Shown: positions 22,236-32,706, numbered from the stretch's first letter. The stretch: 64,000 nt of DNA from an uncultured Rhodospirillaceae bacterium (GCA_937927415.1 CALBDS010000032.1:62001-126000); one strand, 5' to 3'. Notes: a model not told the origin generated them from the sequence alone. Made by a program: numbers and translations.

Positions 22236-23441
22236 TCAGCCGGCATCCGGCAGGGTGAGGGTGACCGTGGTGCCGCCGCCGGGGGTGGGCGCCACGGCCA
22301 CCCGGCCGCCCAGCGGCCCGCACACGGTGTTGTAGACGATGGTCAACCCCAGCCCCTTGTGCCCGCGGTTGCGGGCGGTGGTGAAGAAGGCATCGAACAG
22401 CTTGGGCATCGCTTCGGGGGGGATGCCGATGCCGTGGTCGGCCACCTGCACGGTCCAGGGGTCGGGGTCGGTGCCGCTCCGCCCGTCCCCCGCGCGGGTG
22501 ATGGTGATGATGACCCGTCCCCCCGTCTGGCCGGGATAGGCGTGGCTGGCGCAATTGTCGAACAGGGCGCCCAGCGCCCGTTCCAGCGGCCCGCGCAGGC
22601 CCCGCCAGAGCCGTGCCCCATCCCGGTTCGCCCCATCCCGGTCCGTCAGGGTCACGGCCAGGGGGCGGGCGGGATGCTCCATGGCGTAGAGGGCGGCGGC
22701 CTGCTCGCACACATCGGCCAGATCCAGCCATTGGGGCTGTTCGCCGGCGGGTGGGGCGGCGATGGCGGTGAAGGCCTCCACCAGCGCCACCGCCCGGCCC
22801 AGATTGGCGCGCAGCAGGGCTGCCGGCTCCTTCATCGCCTCGTCCCCGGCCTCGGCCAGGATTTCCATGTGGCTGGCGGTGGTGACGCAGATGCCCAGCG
22901 GCGTGTTCATCTCGTGCGCCAGCCCGGTCACCGCCTGCACGATGGCGCGGTGGCGGGCCAGTTCCGCTTCCGCCGCGCGCAGGCGGGCGTTCATATCCTC
23001 CCGCACCAGCCGTTCCGAGGCGTCGCGGATCTTGCGCGACAATTCCCGCAGCAGCTTCGACAGCAGCACCGGCGACGGGGCCACCACCTCCAGAAACACG
23101 TCGCGCTTCAGCTCGAACAGGCGGACGGGCGTGGCGGTGATGACGGTGGCCGACCGCAGCCCGCCGTCGATCAGCGCCATTTCGCCGAAGCATTCCCCGG
23201 CGTGGCGGCGGGCCAGTTCGACCTGATTGCCCGCCGGGTCGCGGCGCAGGATGCGCACGCTCCCCTCGGCCAGGACATAGAGGGTGTCGCCCGGCTCCCC
23301 CTCGCGCATCAGCATGTGGCCGGCGGGCGCCTCGGTCATCCGGCCCCGCACGGCCATGGCTGTCCGCTCCAGGGTGGTGAAACCCTCGAACAGCGGGATA
23401 CCGTCCAGAATCGTGCCGGAAGGGATGTGCAACGGCGGCAA
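22236..23441 (-). CDS. Cyclic-nucleotide-binding-domain histidine kinase
   Basis: 401-residue soluble kinase. Residues about 10-130 form a CRP-type cyclic-nucleotide-binding domain (EGEPGDTLYVLAEGSVRI, GECFGEMALIDGGLRSATV). A helix leads to the dimerisation domain with phospho-acceptor H176 in GLAHEMNTPLG, then the ATPase with N-box LFDNCASHAYPG, DHGIGIPPEAM and KGLGLTIVYN. No membrane segment is present. There is no adjacent response regulator. It may sense a cyclic nucleotide or another small ligand. Confidence 0.9.
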   Translation of the reverse strand: MPPLHIPSGTILDGIPLFEGFTTLERTAMAVRGRMTEAPAGHMLMREGEPGDTLYVLAEGSVRILRRDPAGNQVELARRHAGECFGEMALIDGGLRSATVITATPVRLFELKRDVFLEVVAPSPVLLSKLLRELSRKIRDASERLVREDMNARLRAAEAELARHRAIVQAVTGLAHEMNTPLGICVTTASHMEILAEAGDEAMKEPAALLRANLGRAVALVEAFTAIAAPPAGEQPQWLDLADVCEQAAALYAMEHPARPLAVTLTDRDGANRDGARLWRGLRGPLERALGALFDNCASHAYPGQTGGRVIITITRAGDGRSGTDPDPWTVQVADHGIGIPPEAMPKLFDAFFTTARNRGHKGLGLTIVYNTVCGPLGGRVAVAPTPGGGTTVTLTLPDAG

Positions 23442-23542
23442 GCTCCACAGGGCGGGAAACAGGATGTCCGGCAGACTACCCTATCGGGCAAGCCGCGGGG
23501 AGGGGGGATTGCCGTTTCTGACCCTTCCCCCCGTCCGCGCCG

Positions 23543-25048
23543 TCACGAACGCCCGCCGAACAGGGCGGTCAGGGTGCGCAGGTCGATGTCGCTGCGGTCG
23601 TCGGTCAGCACCGGCTGCCCGGCGGTGACGGCAACCTCCAGGGTGCGGGCCAGCGGGTTGCCGGCCGGCAACCGGGCGCGCACCGTCTCCAGCGCGGCGG
23701 TGCCGGCGGTGGCGATCAGGAAATGGTTGCCCCGCCCGGCATCGGCCAGGAACACCCCCAGCGGTCCCCCGCCGTCCAGCCCGTCCGCCGCGGCCGCGGT
23801 GACGGTGGCGGCCAGCGGACCGGTCAGCGCGTCGCGGTTCGCCGGGGCGGCGATGTTCATCACCACCGCCCCGCCGGGGGCCAGACGGCGCAGCACCGCG
23901 GTGAAGAATTCCCGAGTCGCGGTGTAGAACGGGATGCTGGCCCCGCTGTAAAGATCGATGATGATAAGGTCATAGCGCCCCTGGTCCCGCGTGACGAAGC
24001 CGCGGGCCTCCGCCACCACCGGGCGCACGCCCGCCGCCTGTCCCAGCCCGAAATGGCTGTAGGCCACCGCCACCACCGCCGGGTCCAGTTCCACCCCGGT
24101 GATGACGGCCCCCGGCCAGTGGGCGGCGATGCCGCTGGCCGCCGCCCCGCCGGCCAGCCCCAGAATCAGCACCCGCGGCGGCGTGCCCGGCGTCACCCCG
24201 GCGGCCAGCGCCGGGGTGACGGGGAACAGGTCGTAATAAAGCCCGGTGGGCAGGCCGTCGCGGCGGATGCGGGTCTGGGTGGCGTTCAGCAGGTTCAGGT
24301 GCAGCCGCACCTCCGGCCCCGATTCGCGGACATAGATGGTGTTGTGGGCGGTTTCACGGTACAGCGCGAAACCGTCCCCCGCCCGCAGGGCCGCCGGTCC
24401 CGTCGCCACCGCCAGCAGTGCGGCCACCCCGGCGAACAGCCGTCCGCCCGCCAGCACCGCCAGACCCGCGGCCAGCACCGCGGCGGCAGCACCATAGCCG
24501 GCGGACACCCCCATGTGGGGAATGGCGGCGAAGGCGGCGAAGAAGGTGCCGCCGATGCTGCCCACCGTGCTGACGGCGGACATCCGCCCGGCGGCGGATG
24601 CGGTGCCGCTGCCGGCCCCGCCCGCGTTCAGAATGCCGGCGCACAGGGGCGACACCATGGCCAGTGCGAAGGACGGCACCCCCAGCAGCACGGCGGCGGC
24701 CAGGATCGACCCCTCGTCGGGCGGGTTGGCGGCGGCGATGCGGGCCAGTGCGGCGGGACCGGCCCACGGCGTCAGCCCCGCCCACACCGCCCCGGCCAGC
24801 AGCGCCCCGGTCAGCCAGCGCGGCGCCTCCTCCCCGTCGCCGACGCGGCCCCCGGCCCAATAGCCCGCGGCCATGAACGCCATCACCACGCCGATGATGG
24901 CGCCCCACTGGTAGACGGAATAGCCGAAGTGCGGCGCCATCAGCCGCCCGCCCAGGATTTCCAGCATCATCAGCGACCAGCCGCCGGCAAAGGCGGCGAC
25001 CCCCAGGGTCAGCGGCGGGCGGGCGGTCATGGGCGTGGGGGCCATCAT
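23543..25048 (-). CDS. Membrane-fused spermidine synthase-like protein
   Basis: About 501 residues. The N-terminal half has several membrane helices (GGWSLMMLEILGGRLMAPHFG, IIGVVMAFMAAGYWAGGRVG and others), and the C-terminal half is a spermidine-synthase-type Rossmann domain (VLILGLAGGAAASGIAAHW, ITGVELDPAVVAVA, YDLIIIDLYSG). The aminopropyltransferase catalytic motif is not obvious, so the substrate is unknown; such fusions are common and poorly characterised. ATG 25048 is preferred over a TTG at 25063. Confidence 0.82.
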   Translation of the reverse strand: MMAPTPMTARPPLTLGVAAFAGGWSLMMLEILGGRLMAPHFGYSVYQWGAIIGVVMAFMAAGYWAGGRVGDGEEAPRWLTGALLAGAVWAGLTPWAGPAALARIAAANPPDEGSILAAAVLLGVPSFALAMVSPLCAGILNAGGAGSGTASAAGRMSAVSTVGSIGGTFFAAFAAIPHMGVSAGYGAAAAVLAAGLAVLAGGRLFAGVAALLAVATGPAALRAGDGFALYRETAHNTIYVRESGPEVRLHLNLLNATQTRIRRDGLPTGLYYDLFPVTPALAAGVTPGTPPRVLILGLAGGAAASGIAAHWPGAVITGVELDPAVVAVAYSHFGLGQAAGVRPVVAEARGFVTRDQGRYDLIIIDLYSGASIPFYTATREFFTAVLRRLAPGGAVVMNIAAPANRDALTGPLAATVTAAAADGLDGGGPLGVFLADAGRGNHFLIATAGTAALETVRARLPAGNPLARTLEVAVTAGQPVLTDDRSDIDLRTLTALFGGRS

Positions 25049-25085
25049 ATTACGGACAGACAACGATGCTTATGTGTTGCGGTTT

Positions 25086-25586
25086 TCATTCCTCCCGCTC
25101 GGCGGTGTGGATGTTGCGGCCGCCGGCGGTGTCCAGGACGGTGGCGGCGTGGGCTTCCTCTTCCGCGGTGGCGGTGCGCACCCACAAGACCACGCCCCCT
25201 TCCTCCAGCGCGTTGGCGAAGGCGCCGGGATCGGGGTGGGCGGTCACCTCGTCCAGATAGTCCTTGATCGCCAGCCCGCCGACCCCGGCGGCGACGGCGG
25301 CGGCGATGGTGGCGGTCAGCGGGCCGCCGACGATGGCGATCAGCCCGGCGGTCGCCAGGGGAAAGGCGTATTTCAGCTCGCCCACCAGCCCGGCCAGCGC
25401 CTCGTCGGCGGGGGGCGTGGCGTCGGCGGCGTCGAGGGTGGTGTGGCTGGCCAGGACGCTGATGTCCTCGCGGTCGAAGCCGGCGTCGAGAAGTCCGGCC
25501 ACGGCACGGTCGAAGGTGGTGCGGGTTTCGAACAGGGCGACCACCTCGCGCACGGTCGTCTGGCTGTCGGTCACGCGGTCGGTCAT
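25086..25586 (-). CDS. Small membrane-associated protein with stress-protein-like N terminus
   Basis: 166 residues. The N terminus (VREVVALFETRTTFDRAVAGLLDAGFDREDISVLAS) resembles the general-stress 17M/YflT or DUF1269-like fold, in which a short domain precedes a hydrophobic helix pair. A glycine/alanine-rich hydrophobic stretch spans about 75-105 (TAGLIAIVGGPLTATIAAAV). The C-terminal part (EEGGVVLWVRTATAEEE) may repeat the N-terminal fold. Function is unknown. Confidence 0.7.
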   Translation of the reverse strand: MTDRVTDSQTTVREVVALFETRTTFDRAVAGLLDAGFDREDISVLASHTTLDAADATPPADEALAGLVGELKYAFPLATAGLIAIVGGPLTATIAAAVAAGVGGLAIKDYLDEVTAHPDPGAFANALEEGGVVLWVRTATAEEEAHAATVLDTAGGRNIHTAEREE

Positions 25587-25733
25587 GGTGTGTCTCCCCG
25601 GTGTGTCGGTTGATTCGTCTTATGCTGTTGGTTCAGCTTACGCCCCGGCGGGGGCGGTGCGCCAGAGCCTCGCCCGTGCTAGGGTCTGCCCCGCCCGGTT
25701 TCAATAACGCTCAAACCCTGTGGTTGTCCCCCC

Positions 25734-28412
25734 GTGTCCGACGCTGCCTCCCCCGCTTCCGCCGCCGTCACCCCGATGATGGTCCAGTATCTGGAGATCA
25801 AGAAGGCGCATCCCGACTGCCTGCTGTTCTACCGGATGGGCGATTTCTACGAGATGTTCTTCGACGATGCGGTGGCGGCGGCGCAGGCGCTGGACATCGC
25901 CCTGACCAAGCGCGGCCAGCATCTGGGCGACGACATTCCCATGTGCGGCGTGCCGGTGCATTCCCATGAATCCTATCTGCTGCGGCTGATCCGCCAGGGA
26001 TTCCGCGTTGCCATCTGCGAACAGATGGAAGACCCGGCGGAAGCGAAGAAGCGCGGCTCCAAATCGGTGGTGCGGCGCGACGTGATCCGCATCGTCACCC
26101 CCGGCACCCTGACCGAGGACAGCTTGCTGGACTCCCGCTCGTCCAACTGGCTGGCGGCGGTGGCGGAAGCATCCGGCGGCGTGGGGCTGGCGTGGCTGGA
26201 ATTGTCCACGGGTGAGGTGGCGGTGGCGCCGGTGGAGCGCGCCGGGCTGGCCGCGGCGCTGGGCCGGCTTGACCCGCAGGAAGTTCTGATCTCGGAACGA
26301 TTGGCTCAGAACCCCGATCTTTTCGATGTGTGGGGGGAATGGAAATCCCGCCTGACCGTCCAGCCCAACCCCCGTTTCGACAGCGAGAACGGGCGGCAGC
26401 GGCTGTTGACGCTCTATGGGGTGGGCACGCTGGACGCCTTCGGCGCCTTCACCCGGGCGGAAATCGCGGCGGCGGGCGCCCTGGTCGGCTATGTGGAACT
26501 GACCCAGAAGGGGCGGGTTCCCCGGCTGGGGGCGCCGCGCCGGGTGGGGCCGGGGGCGGTGATGGAGATCGACGCCGCCACCCGCCGCAATCTGGAATTG
26601 ACCCGCACCCTGACCGGGGACCGGCGCGGCAGCCTTTTGGCGACCATCGACCGCACGGTCACGGGGGCGGGGGCGCGGCTGCTGTCGGTGCATCTGTCGG
26701 CGCCGCTGACCGATCCGGCGGCGATTGCCCGGCGGCTGGACATGGTGGAATTCGCGCTGGGCGACGAGCGGTTGCGCGGCGACGTGCGGGCGATGCTGGC
26801 CCGCTGCCCTGATCTGGAGCGGGCGCTGTCGCGGCTGACGCTGGGCCGCGGGGGACCGCGGGATCTGGCGGCGGTGCGCGACGGGCTGGAACGGGCGGGG
26901 GAGGTGCGGGGGCGGCTGAACGCGGTTGCCGACCCGCTGCCCGAGGGGCTGGCCGCCATCGCCCGCGGTCTGGGCGAGCATTCGGCGCGGGTGGCCCGGC
27001 TGGGCGAGGCGCTGGCCGCCGACCTGCCGCTGCTGGCTCGCGACGGCGGGTTCATCGCCCCCGGCTTTTCCCCCGCGCTGGACGAGTTGCGCACGCTGCG
27101 CGACGAAAGCCGCCGCCTGATCGCGGGATTGCAGGCGAAATACGCCGATGCCGCCGGGGTGCCGACGCTGAAGATCAAGCACAACAACGTGTTGGGCTTC
27201 CACATCGAGGTGACGGCCACCCACGCCGACAAGCTGCTGTCGGGCAAGAACCGCGAGTTGTTCATGCACCGCCAGACCATGGCGAACGCCGTGCGGTTCG
27301 GCACGGTGGAACTGTCGGATCTGGAGCGCCGCATCTCCGAGGCGGGGGACAAGGCGCTGGCCATCGAACTCGGCCTGTTCGAGACGCTGGTGGAGGAGGT
27401 GGTGGGGGCCGCCGACCCCATCGCCGCCGCCGCCCGTTCCCTGGCCGCGGCGGATGTGGCGCTGGGGCTGGCCGAACTGGCGGCGGAGCGCGGCTATTGC
27501 CGCCCCCGCGTGGACGACAGCACCGCCTTTCTGATCCGCGGCGGGCGCCATCCGGTGGTGGAGGCGGTGCTCGACGCCGCCCACGCCGGGCCGTTCGTCG
27601 CCAACGACTGCGACCTTGCCCCCGACAACCGGCTGTGGCTGCTGACCGGCCCCAACATGGCGGGTAAATCCACCTTTCTGCGCCAGAACGCCCTGATTGC
27701 GGTGATGGCGCAGATGGGATCCTTCGTCCCTGCCCAAGACGCCCACATCGGGGCGGTGGACCGGCTGTTCAGCCGCGTCGGGGCGGCGGATGACCTGGCC
27801 CGCGGGCGGTCCACCTTCATGGTGGAGATGGTGGAGACGGCGGCGATCCTCAATCAGGCGGGGCCGCGCGCCCTGGTGATCCTGGACGAGATCGGGCGGG
27901 GCACGGCGACCTTCGACGGCCTGTCCATCGCCTGGGCCTGCGTGGAAAACCTGCACGACGTCAACCGCTGCCGCGCGCTGTTCGCCACCCATTACCACGA
28001 ACTGACCATGCTGGCGTCCAAGCTGCCGGCCCTGTCCTGCCACACCATGCGCATCAAGGAATGGCAGGGCGACGTGGTGTTCCTGCACGAGGTGGCGGCG
28101 GGGGCGGCGGACCGCAGCTATGGCATCCATGTGGCCAAGCTGGCCGGGCTGCCGCCGCCGGTGGTGTCGCGGGCGGAAGAGGTGCTGAAGATCCTGGAAT
28201 CCGGCGACCAGAACGCCGCCATCCACCGTCTGGCTGAAGACCTGCCGCTGTTCAGCGCCGCGCTGAAGCGGTCGGCCCCCACCCCGGCCGCCGTTTCGGC
28301 CCCGGCGGGGCCGTCGCCGCTCGAAAGCGCCCTGCGCGCCGTCAACCCCGACGACCTGACCCCGCGGCAGGCGCTGGAGGAGCTTTACCGGCTGCGGGCG
28401 CTGCTGGGGTGA
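25734..28412 (+). CDS. mutS: DNA mismatch repair ATPase MutS
   Basis: 892-residue MutS, which recognises mismatches and starts repair with MutL. The mismatch-contacting F38-Y-E40 motif (MGDFYEMF), the clamp and lever regions, Walker [10 protein letters not shown] (639-647), the D-E motif in [17 protein letters not shown] and the ATHYHEL switch are all present. The start is GTG 25734. Its last 28 bp overlap the 3' end of the convergent EEP-family gene. Confidence 0.99.
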   Translation: MSDAASPASAAVTPMMVQYLEIKKAHPDCLLFYRMGDFYEMFFDDAVAAAQALDIALTKRGQHLGDDIPMCGVPVHSHESYLLRLIRQGFRVAICEQMEDPAEAKKRGSKSVVRRDVIRIVTPGTLTEDSLLDSRSSNWLAAVAEASGGVGLAWLELSTGEVAVAPVERAGLAAALGRLDPQEVLISERLAQNPDLFDVWGEWKSRLTVQPNPRFDSENGRQRLLTLYGVGTLDAFGAFTRAEIAAAGALVGYVELTQKGRVPRLGAPRRVGPGAVMEIDAATRRNLELTRTLTGDRRGSLLATIDRTVTGAGARLLSVHLSAPLTDPAAIARRLDMVEFALGDERLRGDVRAMLARCPDLERALSRLTLGRGGPRDLAAVRDGLERAGEVRGRLNAVADPLPEGLAAIARGLGEHSARVARLGEALAADLPLLARDGGFIAPGFSPALDELRTLRDESRRLIAGLQAKYADAAGVPTLKIKHNNVLGFHIEVTATHADKLLSGKNRELFMHRQTMANAVRFGTVELSDLERRISEAGDKALAIELGLFETLVEEVVGAADPIAAAARSLAAADVALGLAELAAERGYCRPRVDDSTAFLIRGGRHPVVEAVLDAAHAGPFVANDCDLAPDNRLWLLTGPNMAGKSTFLRQNALIAVMAQMGSFVPAQDAHIGAVDRLFSRVGAADDLARGRSTFMVEMVETAAILNQAGPRALVILDEIGRGTATFDGLSIAWACVENLHDVNRCRALFATHYHELTMLASKLPALSCHTMRIKEWQGDVVFLHEVAAGAADRSYGIHVAKLAGLPPPVVSRAEEVLKILESGDQNAAIHRLAEDLPLFSAALKRSAPTPAAVSAPAGPSPLESALRAVNPDDLTPRQALEELYRLRALLG

Positions 28413-29281
28413 CGGTCTTCCCCCGCCGCTTCCGAGGGACGGGGGAGGGGGACCGCCCCCACACCGATGACCGCGCGCACCGGCAGATGGTCGCTGGCGT
28501 GGCGGGTGGCCTTGGTGCGGATCACCTCGAAGGCGGCAAGGTGGGCGTGGCGCACATAGATGCGGTCCAGCCGCAGCGTCGGCAGCCGGGCGTGGAAGCT
28601 GCGCGGGCTGGCCACATCCTCGAACGCCTGCGCCAGACGGCGCAGGCGGGGGGAATTGCGGGTCCATTCGTTCAGGTCGCCCATGAACACCGTGGGCAGG
28701 CCGGGTTTGCCGTCCACCTCGGCTAGGATGCGCTCCACCTGCTGGGCGCGTTCCCACGGGTCCAGGCCCAGATGGGCGGCGATGACGCGGACGGGGTGCC
28801 CGCCGGCCTCCACCACCGCCTCCACCGCCCCGCGGGGCTCCCGGTGCGGCCCGACGCTGATGTCGAAGGGGTGGAACGCGATCAGCGGCAGCCGCGACAG
28901 GATGCAGTTGCCGTAATGGGCGCGCGGGTTGTGCTTGGTCGGGCCGGCATAGGCGCTCATGCCCGTCGCCTCGGCCAGAAAGGCGAACTGGTCCAGGCCG
29001 ATTTCGCCGCGGTGGTGCCATCCCACCTCCTGCAGCGCGATCACGTCCACGTCCAGGGAACGGATGACCTCGGCGATGCGGGCGGGGTCGAAACGGGCAT
29101 CGGTGCCGACGCTGGAATGGATGTTCCAGGTGGCGATGCGCAGAGGCGCCATGCCCTCCGGCACGGCACCGTCGCGGCGGTCGCGCAGGCGGCGCTCCTG
29201 GCGCCGTGCCCGGCGGCGGTCGCGGGCCTCGCGGAAGACGCCGGCCAGACGGACCATCCGCTCACGGCTCAATCGAATCAC
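28385..29281 (-). CDS. Endonuclease/exonuclease/phosphatase family protein
   Basis: 298-residue EEP-fold hydrolase. Signature segments are ATWNIHS (N53), [20 protein letters not shown] and [11 protein letters not shown], which supply the metal-binding and catalytic Asn, Glu, Asp and His. The N-terminal 40 residues are very basic and Arg-rich. Its start overlaps the stop of the PLD/VTT gene by 20 bp, so it is probably translationally coupled, pointing to a lipid or phosphodiester substrate. Its 3' end overlaps the 3' end of mutS in antisense by 28 bp. Confidence 0.9.
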   Translation of the reverse strand: MIRLSRERMVRLAGVFREARDRRRARRQERRLRDRRDGAVPEGMAPLRIATWNIHSSVGTDARFDPARIAEVIRSLDVDVIALQEVGWHHRGEIGLDQFAFLAEATGMSAYAGPTKHNPRAHYGNCILSRLPLIAFHPFDISVGPHREPRGAVEAVVEAGGHPVRVIAAHLGLDPWERAQQVERILAEVDGKPGLPTVFMGDLNEWTRNSPRLRRLAQAFEDVASPRSFHARLPTLRLDRIYVRHAHLAAFEVIRTKATRHASDHLPVRAVIGVGAVPLPRPSEAAGEDRHPSSARSR

Positions 29282-31487
29282 GGCCCTTGCTCCCCCCGTT
29301 GCGGATGCGGTTCACCAGCCGCCCGGCGCTCCAGCCAAGGCCGATGGCCACCGCCCCCAGCCCCACCGACAGGGCGACGCTGCCCGCCGTGGGATCGGCG
29401 ATGGTCTGTTCCAACTGGTGTCCCAGCAGGCTGAACGCCAGGATGCCCGGCGCCAGCCCCAGGATCGTTCCGGTTACATAGTCCCAGAACCGGATGGGCG
29501 TAGCCCCCGCCACCAGATTGACCACGGTGAAGGGGGCGACCGGCACCACCCGGATGGTGGCGACCGCGACAATACCGCTGTCGGCCAGCCGATGGGAGAG
29601 TTTGTGCAGGTGCGCACCCGCCAGCCGCTCCATCATCCGCCGCCCGGTCAGCCGCCCGATGAGGAACAGCGTGGCGGCCGAGGCCACGGCCCCCGTCATC
29701 GCCACCGCGAACCCCTCCACCGGCCCCAGGGCCATGGCCGTCGCCGCCACCAGCAGCAGCAGGGGAAAGGCGATGAAGCCGGCCGCCACATACACCCCCA
29801 CCAGCGCCAGCGGCCCCAGCGGCATGGCCCGCACCTGTTCGATCAGCGCCAGGGCGTTGCCCAGCGTGGCCCAGTCCTTCAGCGCCGTGCCGTTCCACAG
29901 CAGGTAAAGCCCGAGCATCGCCGCCGCCAGCCCCAGCCCGGCCAGCCAGTGGTGCAGCCGCCCCGGAATGAGCGAGGGCAGCACCCGGTCCACCAGTTCC
30001 GCCGTCGTCACCGGCCGTTCGGGGTCGAGGAAGCGGGCGTCCAGCAGGGCGGCGGCGAACGGCGTCGGCTCGGGCGATTCCAGGTCGATCAACGTGCGCC
30101 CTCCCTCCCCGTTCGCCTCTCTCAGCGCATCGATGGCCCCGATCAGTGACCCGCCATGCCCGGCCACCGCCGCGGCCACCGCCTCGGGCGTGGTGCCCAG
30201 ATGCTCGGCCACCAGATCGTGGCGCACGCCGCGGATGGCGGCGGCGGTGGCGTGGTCCCCCGGTGCCGCCTCCAGCGCCAGATCGCATTCGCTGTCCAGC
30301 CCCATGGAGCGGTTGTTGAGGTTGGCCGAGCCGATGCGCAGAATCCGGTCGTCCACGATCATCACCTTGGCGTGCACGGTGATGCAGCGCCCGCCGTCGG
30401 TGACGGCGGCGACGATGCGGAACCGCCCGTGGTGGTCGGCGTTGCGCAACAGGGTGGTCAGCCGGTTGCGGGCGCCGATCATCACCTGGTTTTCCAGCCA
30501 GCTCGACGTGCGGATGGGGTTGACCACCACCACCTCCGGCCCGTCCGGCTCCTCCAGCCGGGCCTTCAGGGCCTGGGCCACGGCGTCGCTGGCGAAATAC
30601 TGGCTTTCCAGATAGATGGTCCTGCGGGCCGTGGCGATGGCGGCGCGGTAGAGTGCCTCCACCTCCCGCACCTCCGCCCGGCCGTCGGCGGCGGGGTCGG
30701 TGCGGGCGATGGCGATGTCCTGCCCGGTCAGCAGCGGTTTCAGGATGGCGGGCCAGGGATCGGCCCCCATGGCGCCGCGGGTGGGGGGCGTGGGGGACAG
30801 CTCCTCGCCCGTGGCGCGGCGCCAGCGTTCGCGGAACAGATCGCCCAGCGCGCGGGCGGCATCGCCGTCCACCGCCATCATCAGGTCGTGGAACGGCTCG
30901 TAACAGGATCCGTCGGGCTGGCGGCGGGCCGGTTCCTCGGCCCGGTGGGCGCGGGTGTCCCAGCGGTTGGCGGTCAGGTCCAGCCCGCCGCAAAACGCCA
31001 GCGCATCGTCGATCACCAGCATCTTCTGATGGTGGCAGGCCCCGGCGGGGTGATCGCTGTCCAACTGGTAATGCAGGTGCGGGTGGCTGAACAGCCGGCG
31101 GATCAACAGGGGCTGCTGGCGGCGCTTGATGTCGAACAGCTCGGCATAATCCCATTTCAGCACATGGATGTGCAGGCCGGGCCGCCGCGCCGCCAGCCAG
31201 TTGAGGAACAGCCCCAGCCGGTCGGGGCGGCTGGGGTGGCGCTTCTGCGGGGTTAGCCGCACGCGGCTGTCGTAATCCCAGGCGGTCAGCAGGATGGAAC
31301 GGCGCGCCCGCTGCATGGCGGCCTTGGCGACGGCGAAATAATCCTCGGCGTCGATGATGACGCCCACCCGCCCGGCCCGCTCCACCCGCCAGCAGGTTTC
31401 CCCCGGCACGAACAGGGGCGGTGCGGCCCCCCGGCCGTCGGGCGGGGAGAAGGGGAAGGACAGGGGCGGGATCGGCAATGCGGCCAT
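29262..31487 (-). CDS. Phospholipase D-like domain fused to a VTT/DedA-type membrane domain
   Basis: 741 residues. The N-terminal part holds two HKD catalytic motifs of the phospholipase D superfamily: H153-x-K155 in HHQKMLVIDD and H372-x-K374 in HAKVMIVDDRILRIGSANLNN. The C-terminal third (about 555-735) is a multi-helix SNARE-associated/VTT (TVP38/TMEM64, DedA) domain with RVVPVAPFTVVNLVAGAT. The whole suggests a membrane-bound phosphatidyl-transferase or phospholipase, such as a cardiolipin-synthase relative with a lipid scramblase-like module. ATG 31487 begins the conserved region. Coupled to the EEP gene downstream. Confidence 0.93.
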   Translation of the reverse strand: MAALPIPPLSFPFSPPDGRGAAPPLFVPGETCWRVERAGRVGVIIDAEDYFAVAKAAMQRARRSILLTAWDYDSRVRLTPQKRHPSRPDRLGLFLNWLAARRPGLHIHVLKWDYAELFDIKRRQQPLLIRRLFSHPHLHYQLDSDHPAGACHHQKMLVIDDALAFCGGLDLTANRWDTRAHRAEEPARRQPDGSCYEPFHDLMMAVDGDAARALGDLFRERWRRATGEELSPTPPTRGAMGADPWPAILKPLLTGQDIAIARTDPAADGRAEVREVEALYRAAIATARRTIYLESQYFASDAVAQALKARLEEPDGPEVVVVNPIRTSSWLENQVMIGARNRLTTLLRNADHHGRFRIVAAVTDGGRCITVHAKVMIVDDRILRIGSANLNNRSMGLDSECDLALEAAPGDHATAAAIRGVRHDLVAEHLGTTPEAVAAAVAGHGGSLIGAIDALREANGEGGRTLIDLESPEPTPFAAALLDARFLDPERPVTTAELVDRVLPSLIPGRLHHWLAGLGLAAAMLGLYLLWNGTALKDWATLGNALALIEQVRAMPLGPLALVGVYVAAGFIAFPLLLLVAATAMALGPVEGFAVAMTGAVASAATLFLIGRLTGRRMMERLAGAHLHKLSHRLADSGIVAVATIRVVPVAPFTVVNLVAGATPIRFWDYVTGTILGLAPGILAFSLLGHQLEQTIADPTAGSVALSVGLGAVAIGLGWSAGRLVNRIRNGGSKGRDSIEP

Positions 31488-31600
31488 CGGCAGACCTCGG
31501 GGGGGACGGGCACAGGGGTGCCGTTCGGGGTGTGTGTCTGTGCAACGTCTGATAGGGGGGGCTGGGTTCCCCGCCGGCTCTCTTCCTCCGGGTCCATTTT

Positions 31601-31796
31601 CCCTCTCCCGCCTCGGGAGAGGGGTGGGGTGAGGGCCGGATTTCGCGCCGTAGGCCCGAAATCCGTTGCGAAGCAACGCCAAATCTCATGTTTCCAGAGC
31701 CTGACGGCTCAATTTTCGAGCTTATCGCGCGAAAATCGGCCCTCACCCTATCCCTCTCCCCGGCGGGGAGAGGGGAACTGTCCCGGTTCGTTAACC
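31601..31796. repeat. Structured palindromic intergenic repeat, copy B
   Basis: Second copy of the 17428-17633 element, in the 436-bp gap between divergent genes. Both copies share outer ends in the same direction (CCCTCTCCCG ... CTGTCCCGGTTCGTTAACC). The hairpin arms are GGATTTCG/CGAAATCC (31637-31664) and ATTTTCG/CGAAAAT (31712-31736). The 46-bp centre, 31665-31710, is the reverse complement of the copy A centre with 42 of 46 bases matching. Confidence 0.85.
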
Positions 31797-31923
31797 TGAA
31801 TCCATTGCCCTGCGGGTAGGGCGAAAGCCTTGCCCTGGGGGCGGTAACCCGCTTACCGTCGATGGCCTCCCCATCCCTTGGGAATATGGGGCTTGTCCCC
31901 GTCCTGTCGCCTCCTGTCCCGGA

Positions 31924-32673
31924 ATGATGCTGCGTTTTGCCCTGCGCCGATGTGCCGGACTTGTTTTGCCGCTGCTGCTGCTGGCGGGGCTGGTGCTGGC
32001 CATTGCCCCCGATCCCGCCGATGCCGCCGCCCGTGCGCTGGGCGGGCTGCCGCGCACGGTGGGGCTGGTGGTGCTGGTGCTGGCGCTGGGCTACGGCGCC
32101 GGGGTGCCGCTGGGGCTGGCGGCGGCCATGCCCGCGGGCGGCCCGCTGCCGTTGCGGCTGATGGGCCGGCTGGGGCACGGGCTGGCGGCGGTGTCCGGCG
32201 GGGTGCCGGGTTTTCTGGCGGTGGCCGTGGGGGTGGTGCTGGCCGGCGGGGTGGAAGCGGCCCCGCGGATGCCGGCCGCGGCCCTGCTGCTGGTGCTGGC
32301 GCCGCTGGCGGAGTCGGCGCGTCTGGCCCGCAACGCCCTGGCGGTGCAGGCGGACAGTGGCTTTCTCCTGACCGCCCGCAGCCGCGGGCTGGACGAGCGC
32401 GCGGCCCTGGCCCGTTACGCCCGCCCCCTGGCGCTGGCGGCCGTGCTGGCGACGCTGGGTCCGGTGGGCACCGCCATCCTCTGCGGGGCGGTGGCGGCGG
32501 AGGTTCTGTTCGGCCTTCCGGGTGCGGGGGCGGTGCTGGTGGGGGCGCTGCATGGGGGCGACGGGGGAACGGCAACGGCGGCGCTGTCGGCGCTGTCGGC
32601 CCTGGCCCTGGCGCTGCATGTGGGGGGATCGGTGGCGGCGGCCGGTCTCGATCCCCGGCGGCGGACGCTCTGA
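31924..32673 (+). CDS. Short Opp/Dpp-type ABC permease, first subunit
   Basis: 249 residues, almost wholly hydrophobic, resembling the DppB/OppB permease family but shorter than the usual 300-340. The C-terminal membrane core with an EAA-like loop is recognisable (RSRGLDERAALARYARPLALAAVLATLG, within which the family motif is kept only loosely). The N-terminal helix and long periplasmic loop are reduced. It is the first gene of a three-gene cassette with no substrate-binding protein. Composition is extremely Ala/Gly/Leu rich. Transported substrate unknown. Confidence 0.72.
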   Translation: MMLRFALRRCAGLVLPLLLLAGLVLAIAPDPADAAARALGGLPRTVGLVVLVLALGYGAGVPLGLAAAMPAGGPLPLRLMGRLGHGLAAVSGGVPGFLAVAVGVVLAGGVEAAPRMPAAALLLVLAPLAESARLARNALAVQADSGFLLTARSRGLDERAALARYARPLALAAVLATLGPVGTAILCGAVAAEVLFGLPGAGAVLVGALHGGDGGTATAALSALSALALALHVGGSVAAAGLDPRRRTL

Positions 32674-32706
32674 CGGGTGGGCCGAAGGGGAAGAACGGGA
32701 GAACCG

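Noticed and set aside
25701..29021. 1106-codon open frame antisense to mutS
   Set aside because: It lies entirely opposite canonical mutS motifs and shows no recognisable domain; high GC makes such antisense frames common.
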